A stretch of DNA of 64,000 nt from Echria macrotheca (Eukaryota; Ascomycota; Sordariomycetes; Sordariales; Schizotheciaceae): contig MU839827.1 in assembly GCA_030411725.1 (NCBI GenBank), positions 1 through 64,000 of the forward strand, read 5' to 3'. Made by a program: the position numbers and the translations under genes. Numbering within the stretch: the stretch's first letter is position 1; every line of letters begins with the position of its first letter. Of this stretch, positions 1 to 9,880 are shown piece by piece. A model generated the notes under the pieces. That model did no database searches, was not told the origin of the DNA, and saw only the letters and a program-made list of their open reading frames with translations.

Positions 1-95
1 CCCTAACCCTAACCCTAACCCTAACCCTAACCCTAACCCTAACCCTAACCCTAACCCTAACCCTAACCCTAACCCTAACCCTAACCCTAACCCTA
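1..95. repeat. Telomere, C-strand repeat (CCCTAA)n
   Basis: Fifteen perfect CCCTAA units followed by a partial CCCTA run from base 1. This is the complement of the TTAGGG repeat used by most filamentous fungi. Because the C-rich strand reads 5' to 3' inward from base 1, the window starts at a true left chromosome end. The unique sequence begins abruptly at about 96. Confidence 0.98.
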
Positions 96-975
96 CGTGT
101 GGATGCTTTAGTGTGGTTAAACCTGGAAAATTTTTCGATTTTGTGGAGGGTGTTTGTGGTTATATCGTTATAGTAGTATTGTTGTTATTATTATTGTTGT
201 TATTGTTTCCCTTTTACCTTTTTTGTTTTGTTTTGATTTTATTAGTAGGAGCTTTTAGTAGGATCGAGGGGAGGTTTAATTTAGTGATGGAGGTTGTGGC
301 GTAGCTATAGCACCTAATATGTGGTATAGGTGTGGCTGGCGAAGCTAGCTAACAGCTATTTAGGGTTTAGTTAGTTTTTCCACTTGTAGATAGCTTTTTG
401 ACCACTTAATCTATCTGGGAGCCTTCGGCTCCTACTTTCTTTTCAGTCTTTTTGGTGTGTGGTGTACTAGCTGCTATTTATTATATTAAGCCCTTTTTTT
501 ACTTTTATAAATAACTTTAAATAGTTAAGTATTTTATTATTTTATCTTTTTATTATTAAATTAATTATAGTAAGCTATTTACTTCCTTTAATAATATTAT
601 TATATTAACCTATATAGCGCTACTTAATTGCTTTCGCTATTTTAGCTACTAGCTAAACCTTATATCGTTTTATATATATTAATAATAGTTTTATAATTAG
701 TAACTTTTTCCTTAATTTATATATTATTACGTAATATTTTAGTTATACTTGTAGTATAAGTTATATTATAAGTACGAGTGCTAAGACTACGAGTATAATT
801 ACAACTATAAGCCGGCTTATAGTAGTAGAACTTAAGTACGACTACTATTACGAGCCAGCTTGTAGTAGTAGGATTTAAGTACGAGTACGAGTACGAGTAA
901 TTCTAAACCCTGGTCGTTAAACAGCTATTACGTTACGGGCTCTTCAAAATCGCTAAAATTGATAAGACTGATAAG
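96..975. other. AT-rich, TA-rich subtelomeric DNA
   Basis: No credible gene. From about 480 to 760 the sequence is almost pure A and T with very many TA steps and few CG steps, as expected of DNA altered by repeat-induced point mutation (RIP). From 740 to 900 it becomes a degenerate series of short repeats (see 811-883) and ends in GTACGA-type units. A 63-codon open frame at 113-304 is low-complexity T-rich sequence and is not treated as a gene. The RIP reading is inference. Confidence 0.7.
811..883. repeat. Imperfect 30-bp direct repeat, RIP-like differences
   Basis: Copies at 811-840 and 854-883 (period 43) differ at four of 30 positions, and all four differences are transitions. The second copy runs into tandem GTACGA units to about 898. 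Transition-only divergence fits RIP, though four sites are few. Confidence 0.6.
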
Positions 976-1032
976 GATTTGCTCGCCCTCACGTGATTCT
1001 CTTCCTGGATTTTGCTCGCCCTCACGTGATTC
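976..1032. repeat. 24-bp direct repeat, each copy holding TCACGTGA
   Basis: Near-identical copies at 976-999 and 1008-1032; the second has one extra T in the leading T run. Each contains the palindrome TCACGTGA (about 989-996 and 1022-1029). They lie beyond the 3' end of the telomere-proximal gene. The same octamer recurs in the divergent promoter at 4238-4245. Confidence 0.75.
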
Positions 1033-1136
1033 CACTCCTTTCTGCGGCGGAGCTACTTCAAATCCATACCGCGCCCAAGATACCTATAGCATCTTAACCG
1101 CTTAAGTAGTAGGTATGCCAAACTGCAGCTACTACA

Positions 1137-3967
1137 TCAATTCCGTAGCGTCTGACGACAGGAACTTATCGTTTCGTTCAACCTTCCTCTATTTAAACTG
1201 CCTCTTCGGATACGGTGGCAGATAGGCGGCGTTAAAATTCGCCAGGAGCGGGAGAGAGGCGAAAGCGCCCCGGAGCTTGCGGAGGGCCCTCGCTGTAGCC
1301 GAACGAAGCGACGCCAGCGAATTTTAATTCGAGGGTCCCCGTACGGTAATCGATGCCCATCCCGGTTAAGGATGAAATGCCATTGAATAATGGAGTCTGA
1401 ATACGAGGTTGGAATCGCGGCAGCATTGAATCCCTTGACCAGAGTCCGGCTATCAAACACCGACAACTGGGTCGCGCCAACAAGCAACGCCATGGCTTCG
1501 AGTGGTAACTCTACCCCCGGTGTGTGGTCGGGTCTCATAGCCGTTGGAAATCCCCGGGCGATAACTGGATTCTTCATAAGTCCGTCGAGCCAACATCCAC
1601 AGTTCGATAGGTCGGCTAGATCCGCCGGTACGTCTTCCTCGGTAAAGTAGATGAGAAATTCTGCCGAAGAATCCCGCTCAATGCTAGTTTGGTCTATCCC
1701 CAGACTTGCTGTGCAGTACGTGATCTTGTCGGGTTTGGATGATTCGCGCAACGCACAGCTGATCCACGCGAGAATCTCGATTACTTCGACAATGGAGTCG
1801 AAAAGCCCGACGCATTGGGCTTGTAAAAACCCGTCAGTCAGTTCTAATGAGAGCTGCATGCCGTCGAATAGAGTCACAGTAAGCGGGAGGTCGTCCTCTT
1901 CTGTGGCCGCAATGATTCCTTGCAGAACGGCCTCCCCCGTCAGGGGCCACACTTGATCCAGGTAGTCTCGACAAGATGAGAGCTGCGCCCTCTTTTCATC
2001 CCCTGTTATCGTGAGTGAAGTCGTGAGGGAGCGGCTCCCATCGTACTCCTGTTGTTGGATGAATAGCCGTGGGTCCCACGGTATCCGTATCCCTACCCGC
2101 TGCGGCCACAACGCCCGACTTCCCCTATGCTGGCTCAGCGTAGAAGACACCGTTTTCCGTATCGACTCGCGTGCAGTCGCTGCGCGGTAGTCGAGTTGAG
2201 ATCTGGACCGTAATACTTTCAGGAGCCAGGAGAATGAAGTGGTGTTGACAACAAAGTTGATCCGTGCAGTGTCTAGCTCGCTAATGAGGATGGCCTCGGC
2301 ATCTGCTTCCTGCTCATTGCTGGTTTCTGATCCCCTGTTCGTCTCGTCCGGGCCGGCTTTGCGTTCAGGCTCGTACTCCAACGAAGCATCAAGGCCAAGT
2401 ATATAGCCCTCGGCTTTTACCCCTTTCTCTTCCGTATCTGTTGGATCAGGGGGAATATTAGAGTCAGCCACAAACCATCCTTGGATCTTCTCATCAACGG
2501 TCATCGCCGGACCGCCGAAAGTGTTGGGAAATTCAGATATCGCAGATTCGTTATCTTCTATCTCTTCGTCTGGTTGTGGCGGTTGTAGCATCTTCTGCAG
2601 TGCGTCGGTGATACGACTACAGGGAAAAGATGTTAAGTTACATAGAAGATACAAGCAGTGAAGGTTCGTAACGAACGAGGTACCCAAGATAGGTAGTCTT
2701 ACCCTCTATTTTTCCTGGTAAAAATCCCCACCGCATGGCCCTCGGCATTTGTTTCAGTAAATGAAACGCGCAGAGCGAATGCACGAAGGACGTCGGGAAG
2801 CATCTGGATTAGCTGCGCTCTTTGCTCTTCTCGAGTAGAAAACCCGCGCACGGCACCGAGGATTTGTTCCACAAACTCCCTGACATATGTATTTCCAACA
2901 TCTTGTGGCAACCCTAGTGACAGATTGTCAGTGATAACGGAGGCCACATCGTCAAAATTGGTATCAGCCTGGGCCGTTGGGCGGCAAGCCGCACTTGTCG
3001 CAATCTTCGAGGCGGTTCCGTATCCAGAGTCAGGGACAGTCAATGCTGGACCGTCCTCCTGCTCCGGATGCCCAGGAACATCAACAAGCGACTCTGTAGC
3101 TGAGATATGGGCCTCGTAGACGTCTTCAGTTCTTGGTACTGGCGCATCCTCATACTTGACTTCAACCTCGTAGGTAACCAGAATTCTGCCTCGGGTCCGC
3201 TTGGCATCCTGGTACAAAATGGGCTGCTCTGTGTCGGCGCTAGACGTGCCGGGAGGCAGAGTGCCTTCGAAGGGCTGAAGAATCGGAGCGTTGATAACGG
3301 GGTATGTCGATATATCGCCCAGACTAAGACCTGATAACCTCCTAGACCATTCTGCGCTACACTCCCCCGAGCCACGAAGTGAGACGTCGGATATGTCGCC
3401 TTTGGTGATTTGATAAACCCTGGAGGCCTGGAGCACAGTTTCAAACTCTTTGGGAATCGAGTGCCGTGATTCTTGTTGTTCCGTATGATGGTGTCCATGG
3501 TCGCTGTCAACTAACGCGAGCAGGTTGGCCACGAGGCTTATGGATGTCATAAGATTCTTGATCTTAACCTTTACCAACGATATGCTGGGAGGAATGAGGG
3601 AACGAGTCTTGCCGCCGGAGTGCGATGGGTGTATCGTGCCTGATTCTTTTTCAATTCCCACGAGGAGAACTCCGATGTCATCCACCAGTAGGCTAACATC
3701 AGCGAGCGCAGATTGGAGTTCGTGGTTTCTAGAGGGCCGCGCGGCGTATGAGGTCGCTTCCTCCCGGCTGTCGTCCGGGATATGTTGCTCTAAAATTTGA
3801 TTCAACAAGTCGCGTACCGCTTCGAGCTGGCGGATGAGAGTGAGCAGTTCCTTCCCTGGGCGAGCGCTCGTTTCAATGATGGTTCTCAGATCAGCTGTCG
3901 TGGAGGAAAGCGCCTGAAGAATGCCCAGAATGCCCTGGCAGCTCACTACGCAGGCTGCGACTTCCAT
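1137..3967 (-). CDS. STAND-type fungal N-terminal-domain protein, no visible NTPase domain
   Basis: Two exons, 3967-2703 and 2616-1137, join to 914 residues. The 86-nt intron has donor GTAAGA, branch CTTAAC and acceptor TGTAG, and the frame is kept. The start is the internal ATG at 3967, giving MEVAACVVSCQGILG, whose helical, hydrophobic N-terminus (about residues 1-150) resembles the N-terminal domain of fungal STAND/NLR-like proteins. The middle is acidic and low in complexity. Around 680-860 a conserved-looking block includes CGCWLDGLMKNPVIARGFP, seen in many fungal proteins of unknown function. I see no P-loop, NACHT or ankyrin repeats. The last 60 or so residues are arginine-rich and unlike the rest, and this change coincides with an inverted repeat at 1232-1327, so the C-terminus may be damaged. 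It is the gene nearest the telomere and is divergent from the HET gene. A role in recognition or incompatibility is inference. Confidence 0.75.
1232..1327. repeat. Inverted repeat, 11-bp perfect arms, 96-bp unit
   Basis: TTAAAATTCGC at 1232-1242 is perfectly matched by GCGAATTTTAA at 1317-1327. The unit lies inside the 3' part of the minus-strand coding region, at the point where the protein turns from family-like sequence to arginine-rich sequence. It could be a small insertion (MITE-like) or chance; I could not identify a clear target-site duplication. Confidence 0.5.
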
Positions 3968-4496
3968 TGTTGCAATTGAGGATGAGACGTGTGTCCCACG
4001 AGCTGGGCCCCGGGTGCCAACTGACGAACCGTTCCACAATTCAAAAGAAACTAGAGACACGGTGTCAGTTGGATTTGAGGTGGAATGGCCAACCGAGAGG
4101 TGAGATAATAAGGTGTGCACGGGCAGGCAGCCGCCCGGCGGAAATTATTTTCAGCTGCGATTCAATGTCAGGACCAGCCAGTCACGAGGTTCCTACTTCG
4201 CGCTGCTCCGTCCTCGGCCCTTCTTCGCTGATGGAGATCACGTGATCTGATTTCATGAAGCAAAACCCCTAAAGAGGAAACCGCACCACGCATGATGCTC
4301 GCCCCAGCTCTGCAGGAGATGAAACGCTGCAACATCTTCCACACCCCTCACTATTTTCAACATTGCACACCCAATTCCCCGCGCGCTATTACAGATTGTT
4401 CCAAGCATCTCAATATCAACATCACATACCTGTTTATTTTTGCGTACATCAATCATCCAGTACATCTTGTCCCTACCAAGTGCCTTCGGCGGTCTC
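3968..4496. promoter_or_regulatory. Bidirectional promoter between STAND-type and HET genes; 14-bp palindrome
   Basis: A 529-bp spacer between divergent start codons. Nearly at its centre, 4235-4248, is the perfect palindrome AGATCACGTGATCT. Its core TCACGTGA is the kind of site bound by bHLH factors such as Cbf1. The binding factor is inference. Nothing else is evident in the spacer. Confidence 0.55.
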
Positions 4497-6974
4497 ATGT
4501 CTACGATTCAGGGCGTAGAATACGGGGACACCCTCTGTCAACGATGCTTCGATGGTGCTACTATCGATGATAGTATCGATGACTTCCATGAGGGGACCAA
4601 TGAGGACGAAAAACCAACACTTCGGCACAGACAGGAAGGGAGTGGATCGATAAGACTCACGTCCGTCATCAACTGGACAGATACGCTCCCCGACTTCCCG
4701 AACATGAAAGAAACAGCCACTGCCGGCTGCCAGCTCTGTGGGCTGGTTAGGCGAGCACTTCTGCGACGAGATTTAGACAACCGGGGTCCGGTGGAGGTTC
4801 TGGGTGCTTATATCTGGGATGGGAACGGGGGCAAATTCGACGTTGAGAGCGAATTGGATGAAGGCTTAGTGTACCTGCGATGCGAAGTTTTCAGCCGGGA
4901 GCCGAAGATCGAGAGGATCGCCTACGTCGTTTTCCTTGTGGAAACGGAGGACGGTAAGTGACGAAGTTAAAACATGATGCCTACAGCTGACAACTCTGAA
5001 ATAATTGTAGAAAATTTAGCAGACTGGCTGAGGGCTCGCAACGCGAGAGCTACAACACCCCTCACCACATCGAATATCGAGTGGATCAAATCGGAGCTCG
5101 ACCAATGCGACAACAATTGCAGTCACGAGGTGCCGGACTTTTCGGCTTTCATTCCCACCCGGCTCATCGACGTGGGTGTAGCGGGAGCGACTGATCCACG
5201 CCTGGTCGTGTCATCGGACCTGGGGTCAACCGACCCCTCGGCGGTCAGATACGCGGCGTTGAGTTACTGTTGGGGTCCGAAGGTCGACGCAGAAAAGCAA
5301 CTCACGACAGAAAAGTCGACCTACGACTCACGTTGCGCCGCCATGCCTCTCGAAACCATGTCACCCGTTATGAGGGATGCCGTGATCGTGTGCAGAACCA
5401 TAGGGATCCGCTATCTCTGGATCGATGCAGTATGTATCATCCAAGATGACCTGGATGACTGGGGCCAAGAAAGCGAAGTCATGGGTTTGGTCTATTACTA
5501 TGCGTACCTGACCATCTGCCCTTTATCATCTCGATCCTGCCTCGAGGGGTTCCTTGGCCAGAGATCGTCGACGATAAACATCGGGTTCCGCTCGGCGCGA
5601 TGCCCAGAAATTCAAGGCGCCATCTCGGTATACGAAAGCCACAATGACCGAGACTTGACGGAGCTGGGACTTCCGAGTCGGTTAGAACCGGGTTCGGGCT
5701 TCGACCTTGATCCACCAAGAGAGCTAGACATGTCGCTTGCCGCATGGTCAACACGCGGCTGGACATTTCAAGAAGAACAGTGTTCATTCCGCATGCTCTA
5801 CTTCGGGAAGAACATGCTTCATTTTGCCTGCCCGTCGTGGAGCTCCTCGGAAAATGGTTTCCTTGTTTCTGGTGACAGCATTCAAGGCCCGTTTCGAGAA
5901 CTGTTCGACTTATCCTTCTCCGGTAGCCAGAATGGCGATCAAGACGCGATCCAGGAAGAAGCAGCGGAAACAGAACTTGCCCCCTGGGAGACCCCTGGGT
6001 TTCGAGCGAGCCAGATCTGGGAACTAACGTCGTTGGTCATACTGCGCGAGTTCACCTATCGACAGGATCTGTTTCCCGCACTAGCAAGTATCGCAAAAGT
6101 AGCAGCTCAGATTCAGAACGACACCTATCTAGCAGGGCTGTGGGAGGGCACTTTGCACCGCGGCCTGCTTTGGTACACCCCGAAGCCCAGTTGCAGTGGT
6201 CTGGATATGGTTCTCGACAAAATCCATGACAACACATTTTACATAGCCCCTTCGTGGAGCTGGGTTTCCACCAAGGACTATTTCGAATACCTCGCGCCAA
6301 CTAGCTACTTGGTTTCGGATGTACCAGAAGGCACCGACATTCCCGACGAGAACAAGATGTTCACCATATCGAGGACTCGACCAAGCCACCTTCGCCAGGA
6401 ACTGAGTTTGGTTGATCACCGGATTGAACGTGCCGGGAAGGATACTTATGGGAGACTGAAGAGTGCGTCCTTGTCTCTTCGGGGCAAGCTTATACCTTTT
6501 CCTAGTGATGTCGTGCTCCACCCAAGCTCTAGATCGGAGGGCCGGCCGCCAGCTGGATACTTCGCCAGCAACCTCGGCAGTGTTTTTCTTGATTGGTGTG
6601 TGTCTGAGAAAACGGCGCAGCCGCCGGGAGAAATGTTCTTGCTTCTCACAACATCATGCTGCCAGGCCACGAGCAACAAGGTGCTCCGGTTTCATGCGAA
6701 TCCTGACGAGGATCATACGGTTGGTTTGGGTGATCGAGCCGTTCACAATTACCGCGATGGGGGATACGTGAGTAGGAAAGAGGCAATCGATGAGCCCAAA
6801 ACCTGCTTATCCTGCCAAGACACCCAGCAACCCAGGAATGCGTGGGGAGTGGTCCTTCATCCGGCTCATACCACCGGATCATATTGGCGCGTTGGAGTTT
6901 TCGTTCTCTTTGGACATGCCGGTGGCCTGGATCTGTTCAACAACGTCCAGTGGCGGGAAGTGGAGGTGATATGA
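4497..6974 (+). CDS. HET-domain (heterokaryon incompatibility) protein
   Basis: Exons 4497-4953 and 5011-6974 give 806 residues. The 57-nt intron has donor GTAAGT, branch CTGAC and acceptor TTGTAG; a nearer AG at 4985 would leave only 33 nt and was rejected. Two CxxC pairs (C14/C17, C78/C81) precede the HET domain, a layout common in this family. The HET domain spans about 233-409, with AALSYCWG near 234-241, RYLWIDAVCIIQDD near 286-299 and RGWTFQEEQ near 401-409. HET proteins trigger regulated cell death when fungal individuals that differ at recognition loci fuse; the HET domain is thought to be a TIR-like signalling fold. The long C-terminal part (about 410-806) has no domain I recognise. 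The gene is divergent from the telomeric STAND-type gene. Confidence 0.93.
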
Positions 6975-7662
6975 ACTGGTTTTATTGATGCGTATCAGTC
7001 TTGATGGGAAAATAAATGCGAGGTAACCGATGTAGGCTGCGTTATACAAACTACATCGAATTGAAATGTCTCCGACATACCGGTACACCGTGGGAGACGC
7101 AGAGGAAATCGGATGCAGCCCGGTAAGCCAGTTCACAAAAGATCCATGCATCGAGAACGGAAAGGGTGTGGTCTGAATAATCAGCCACTGGCAGTGACTG
7201 CCATGATGCTGCAGATTCGGGCGTTATCAGCTCGCCACAAATCCTCGGAGCTGGGACCTGATTTGACAGGACCGCATATTCCGCTGCCGGTCTTCGGCAG
7301 CTCAATTGTGATATCCCGCTTCCACCCAATTGAAGAGTGTGAGACTGCGCCCCCCACCCTTTGGGTCGCTGGTCTAGGCCGCTCATTTCCAGTGTCTTGA
7401 TTGGTTTGAATCGTCGGAGGTCACCGAGAGTCCTCTCGGGGCTGTCTACACCCCAGCCAGCCACACGACGTCTGGTTGACCTGAGGTTGGGCTGGAGTCG
7501 AGAGGCAACAGTCTACCCCGCTTCTATATCAGTCTTCATGTTCGGAGGGCATATCTCACGGCCTGGATGCCCGACCTCTCCTCTTCAAACTTTGGAGTCT
7601 TCCACCCATTATCTTATCCCAACGTCCGTCTTCCTCGCCGCTTCATCAAGACTAGAGATCCA
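6975..7662. other. Intergenic, nothing recognised
   Basis: Holds the 3' flank of the HET gene and the 5' flank of the membrane-protein gene at 7663. No repeat or RNA gene seen. Confidence 0.6.
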
Positions 7663-8700
7663 ATGAATTATACCGGAGGTTATAAGCAGGTGGCATCGGC
7701 CGACACCGATGCTCATCATGGCGACTCAGCAGAGCCTTCTCCCACGATTGTGGCGTCGGCTCCGAACAGCCCAAGGTCTGAACGAGTGAGCATGCAGTTC
7801 ACCAAGGCCGCCTTTGCCTTCAAGGACAAACTTGAGGATGTGAGGAAACACAAAAGCCAACCGGTGGTGCACGAAGAGGCTCTTCCCACTCCTACAACTC
7901 AGAATCCACCAAAGCCCGAACCAGCCACTTCGGGCGCAGACGCTCCACAAGAAGCAAAGAGCGAAGAGGACCCCGTCACAGCTCGCAAGCTTCGCATCCT
8001 CCGTCTTGTCCAGAGTACTCTGACTTCGTTTCTCTCCATCGCGATCGCGATTCTCCAGGGGAAAGCCTACCTCAGCTACCAGCAGACCAAGAACACACCT
8101 GGCGCTTGGCCAACGCACCCCAACCTCTTGCCCACGCTAATGCTTATGGTGATCGCCATCCTCGCCGGTTCATTCGATCTCTGCCTTCTCCTGGCCTACC
8201 TGTTTCCGACCATGGCGAGGACCTTTCTCCGCATCGCGACTAAATCCTACAACATCCTCACCTGCGCCAAGGGTGTGTCCTATGTGTTGGTGTCGGCTGT
8301 CTGCAAAGGCGGCTTTGATTATGGGAATGCGAGTGGCCAGAACAACGATCTCTGGGGATGGACGTGCAGCAGTGCTGCTGACAAGTTCGACTCGTTGACT
8401 CAAGCAAGTGCAAACTGCAGCGGGCAGGTACGATTACTCACTCATTTCTCTCCATGGACTGGTAACTAATTATGCATTCACCAGACTGCCGCATGGTATA
8501 TCGCTCTCGTTACGATTGCTATCGAAGGCATCGGCATTTTCGGCACGTTCTTCATCAACCAATCCAAGAGGAAGGCGGCTGGCAAGGAGATGGACAGTGC
8601 AGAGTTCGCAGCCGAGTTTGAGAAACTCGCAGCCTGGGGCCAAGAGGTGGACAAGGCGGTTGGCGGAATAACACCGCAGGCAGGGGGAAAGGGGAGCTGA
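7663..8700 (+). CDS. Four-pass membrane protein, unknown family
   Basis: Exons 7663-8427 and 8485-8700 give 326 residues. The 57-nt intron (donor GTACGA, branch CTAAT, acceptor CCAG) sits exactly between codons. The start at 7663 (MNYTGGYKQ) was chosen because upstream in-frame codons encode unremarkable sequence. Residues 1-140 are hydrophilic and proline/serine-rich, probably disordered and cytosolic. Four hydrophobic helices follow at roughly 148-165, 184-210, 218-240 and 259-280, and the last begins right after the intron (WYIALVTIAIEGIGIFG). A loop before it holds several cysteines. The C-terminus is a short charged tail. The layout is MARVEL-like in outline, but no family signature is clear, so function is unknown. 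Confidence 0.8.
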
Positions 8701-9880
8701 GTATCGATAGGGCCTAAGTGTCGACTAGAGGGGACGAAGCAATGCGGGAATTCGGAGCTGGGGATGCCAGAGCAGAATACGGAGGACTGGCATGTTGAGA
8801 CGGATATGTCCTGAGAGGATCGTTTTATCCTGAGAAACAACTAATTGATGTCCATTTTGCTTGTTGCTGAATGCCGACCGCCCTTTCTCGCCAAGGATTT
8901 CGCTGGCCCGAGACACCGATTCCCACGCGTCAACACGTCCCGACGCCGTCTCCAGAGGGACGAACACTGTTTCCGGTAACTCACTAATTCAACTCCGCGT
9001 CAAGGTGGGAATCTCGCCTTTCACAGCAGCTGCAACTACGACCCACACACTTGCTCACCATGGCGCCGGAACGACCACTAGCTGAGTTCAATGCGAATGC
9101 AACAGCAGCTCCCCGCCCTTCAAGGCTAGGAGACAGACGACTTTGATATCAAGACTCTTGATATCCCCCCGATCGGGACCCGTGTGGATGGTTGATTGCA
9201 CGTGGACCTAAACGGAGGTGCCGTACCCAGAAGATGAGTTGAGGTAAGAATACCCCAAGTAACCCCCCGGATCCATCCCATAGGTAGTTTAGCCTTCCAT
9301 TGCGTGAAATCTTGTGGACATGCTGAGTGTTGAGGTTCATCCGGCACGTGTCTCGGGTCTTGGCACGCACCTCATCCACCGTGTTATCTAGGTAGGTACA
9401 CTTTTATCGGCCCCTGGCAGACCTGGGGAGCATCTAAGCTGTTGATAAACCTCTTGCATATGTGTATCAAGCCTTTGGAAACATATAAACTAGATTCATG
9501 GTACGTAGTTGGGTAAAACATCCGGCTTGGGGCTTTATTCGGCACATGGCTGCCCGTATGCTAGTACCCGGTGCCCCTTTGCTGTATTGAATCCCCTCAC
9601 ATCCTAGGTCTAACCCTCGAACTGATTGGCCCTGGTCCGCGCCCTAAGAACGCGGCACTCCGGCACAGTGCGCACAAACGGACCCGACCTATCAATCTCT
9701 GGGCCGCCAGACCCTGTCTCCGTTGATCCTCGCCGCCTGACTGCCCAACATCGGTAAACTTCATACCCATTCTCGGTTTAATACTATAGATGCTCCAAAG
9801 TACTCGATCTCAGAACGAGTTCATTTGAACATCCCGGCGTTGCGACACCGCTCCAGCCTCCTCCCCAAAACTGTTGAGCC
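8701..9880. other. Intergenic, nothing recognised
   Basis: About 1.2 kb. Contains one CTAGGTAGGTAC element near 9388, one of many similar elements in gaps of this window. No coding sequence supported. Confidence 0.6.

Noticed and set aside
113..304. 63-codon open frame next to the telomere
   Set aside because: Encodes a run of Leu, Val and Phe from T-rich low-complexity DNA; no start context, no homology pattern.
4987..5010. Alternative acceptor at 4985-4986 for the HET gene intron
   Set aside because: It keeps frame but leaves a 33-nt intron with no branch site; the acceptor at 5009-5010 has a CTGAC branch 20 nt before it.
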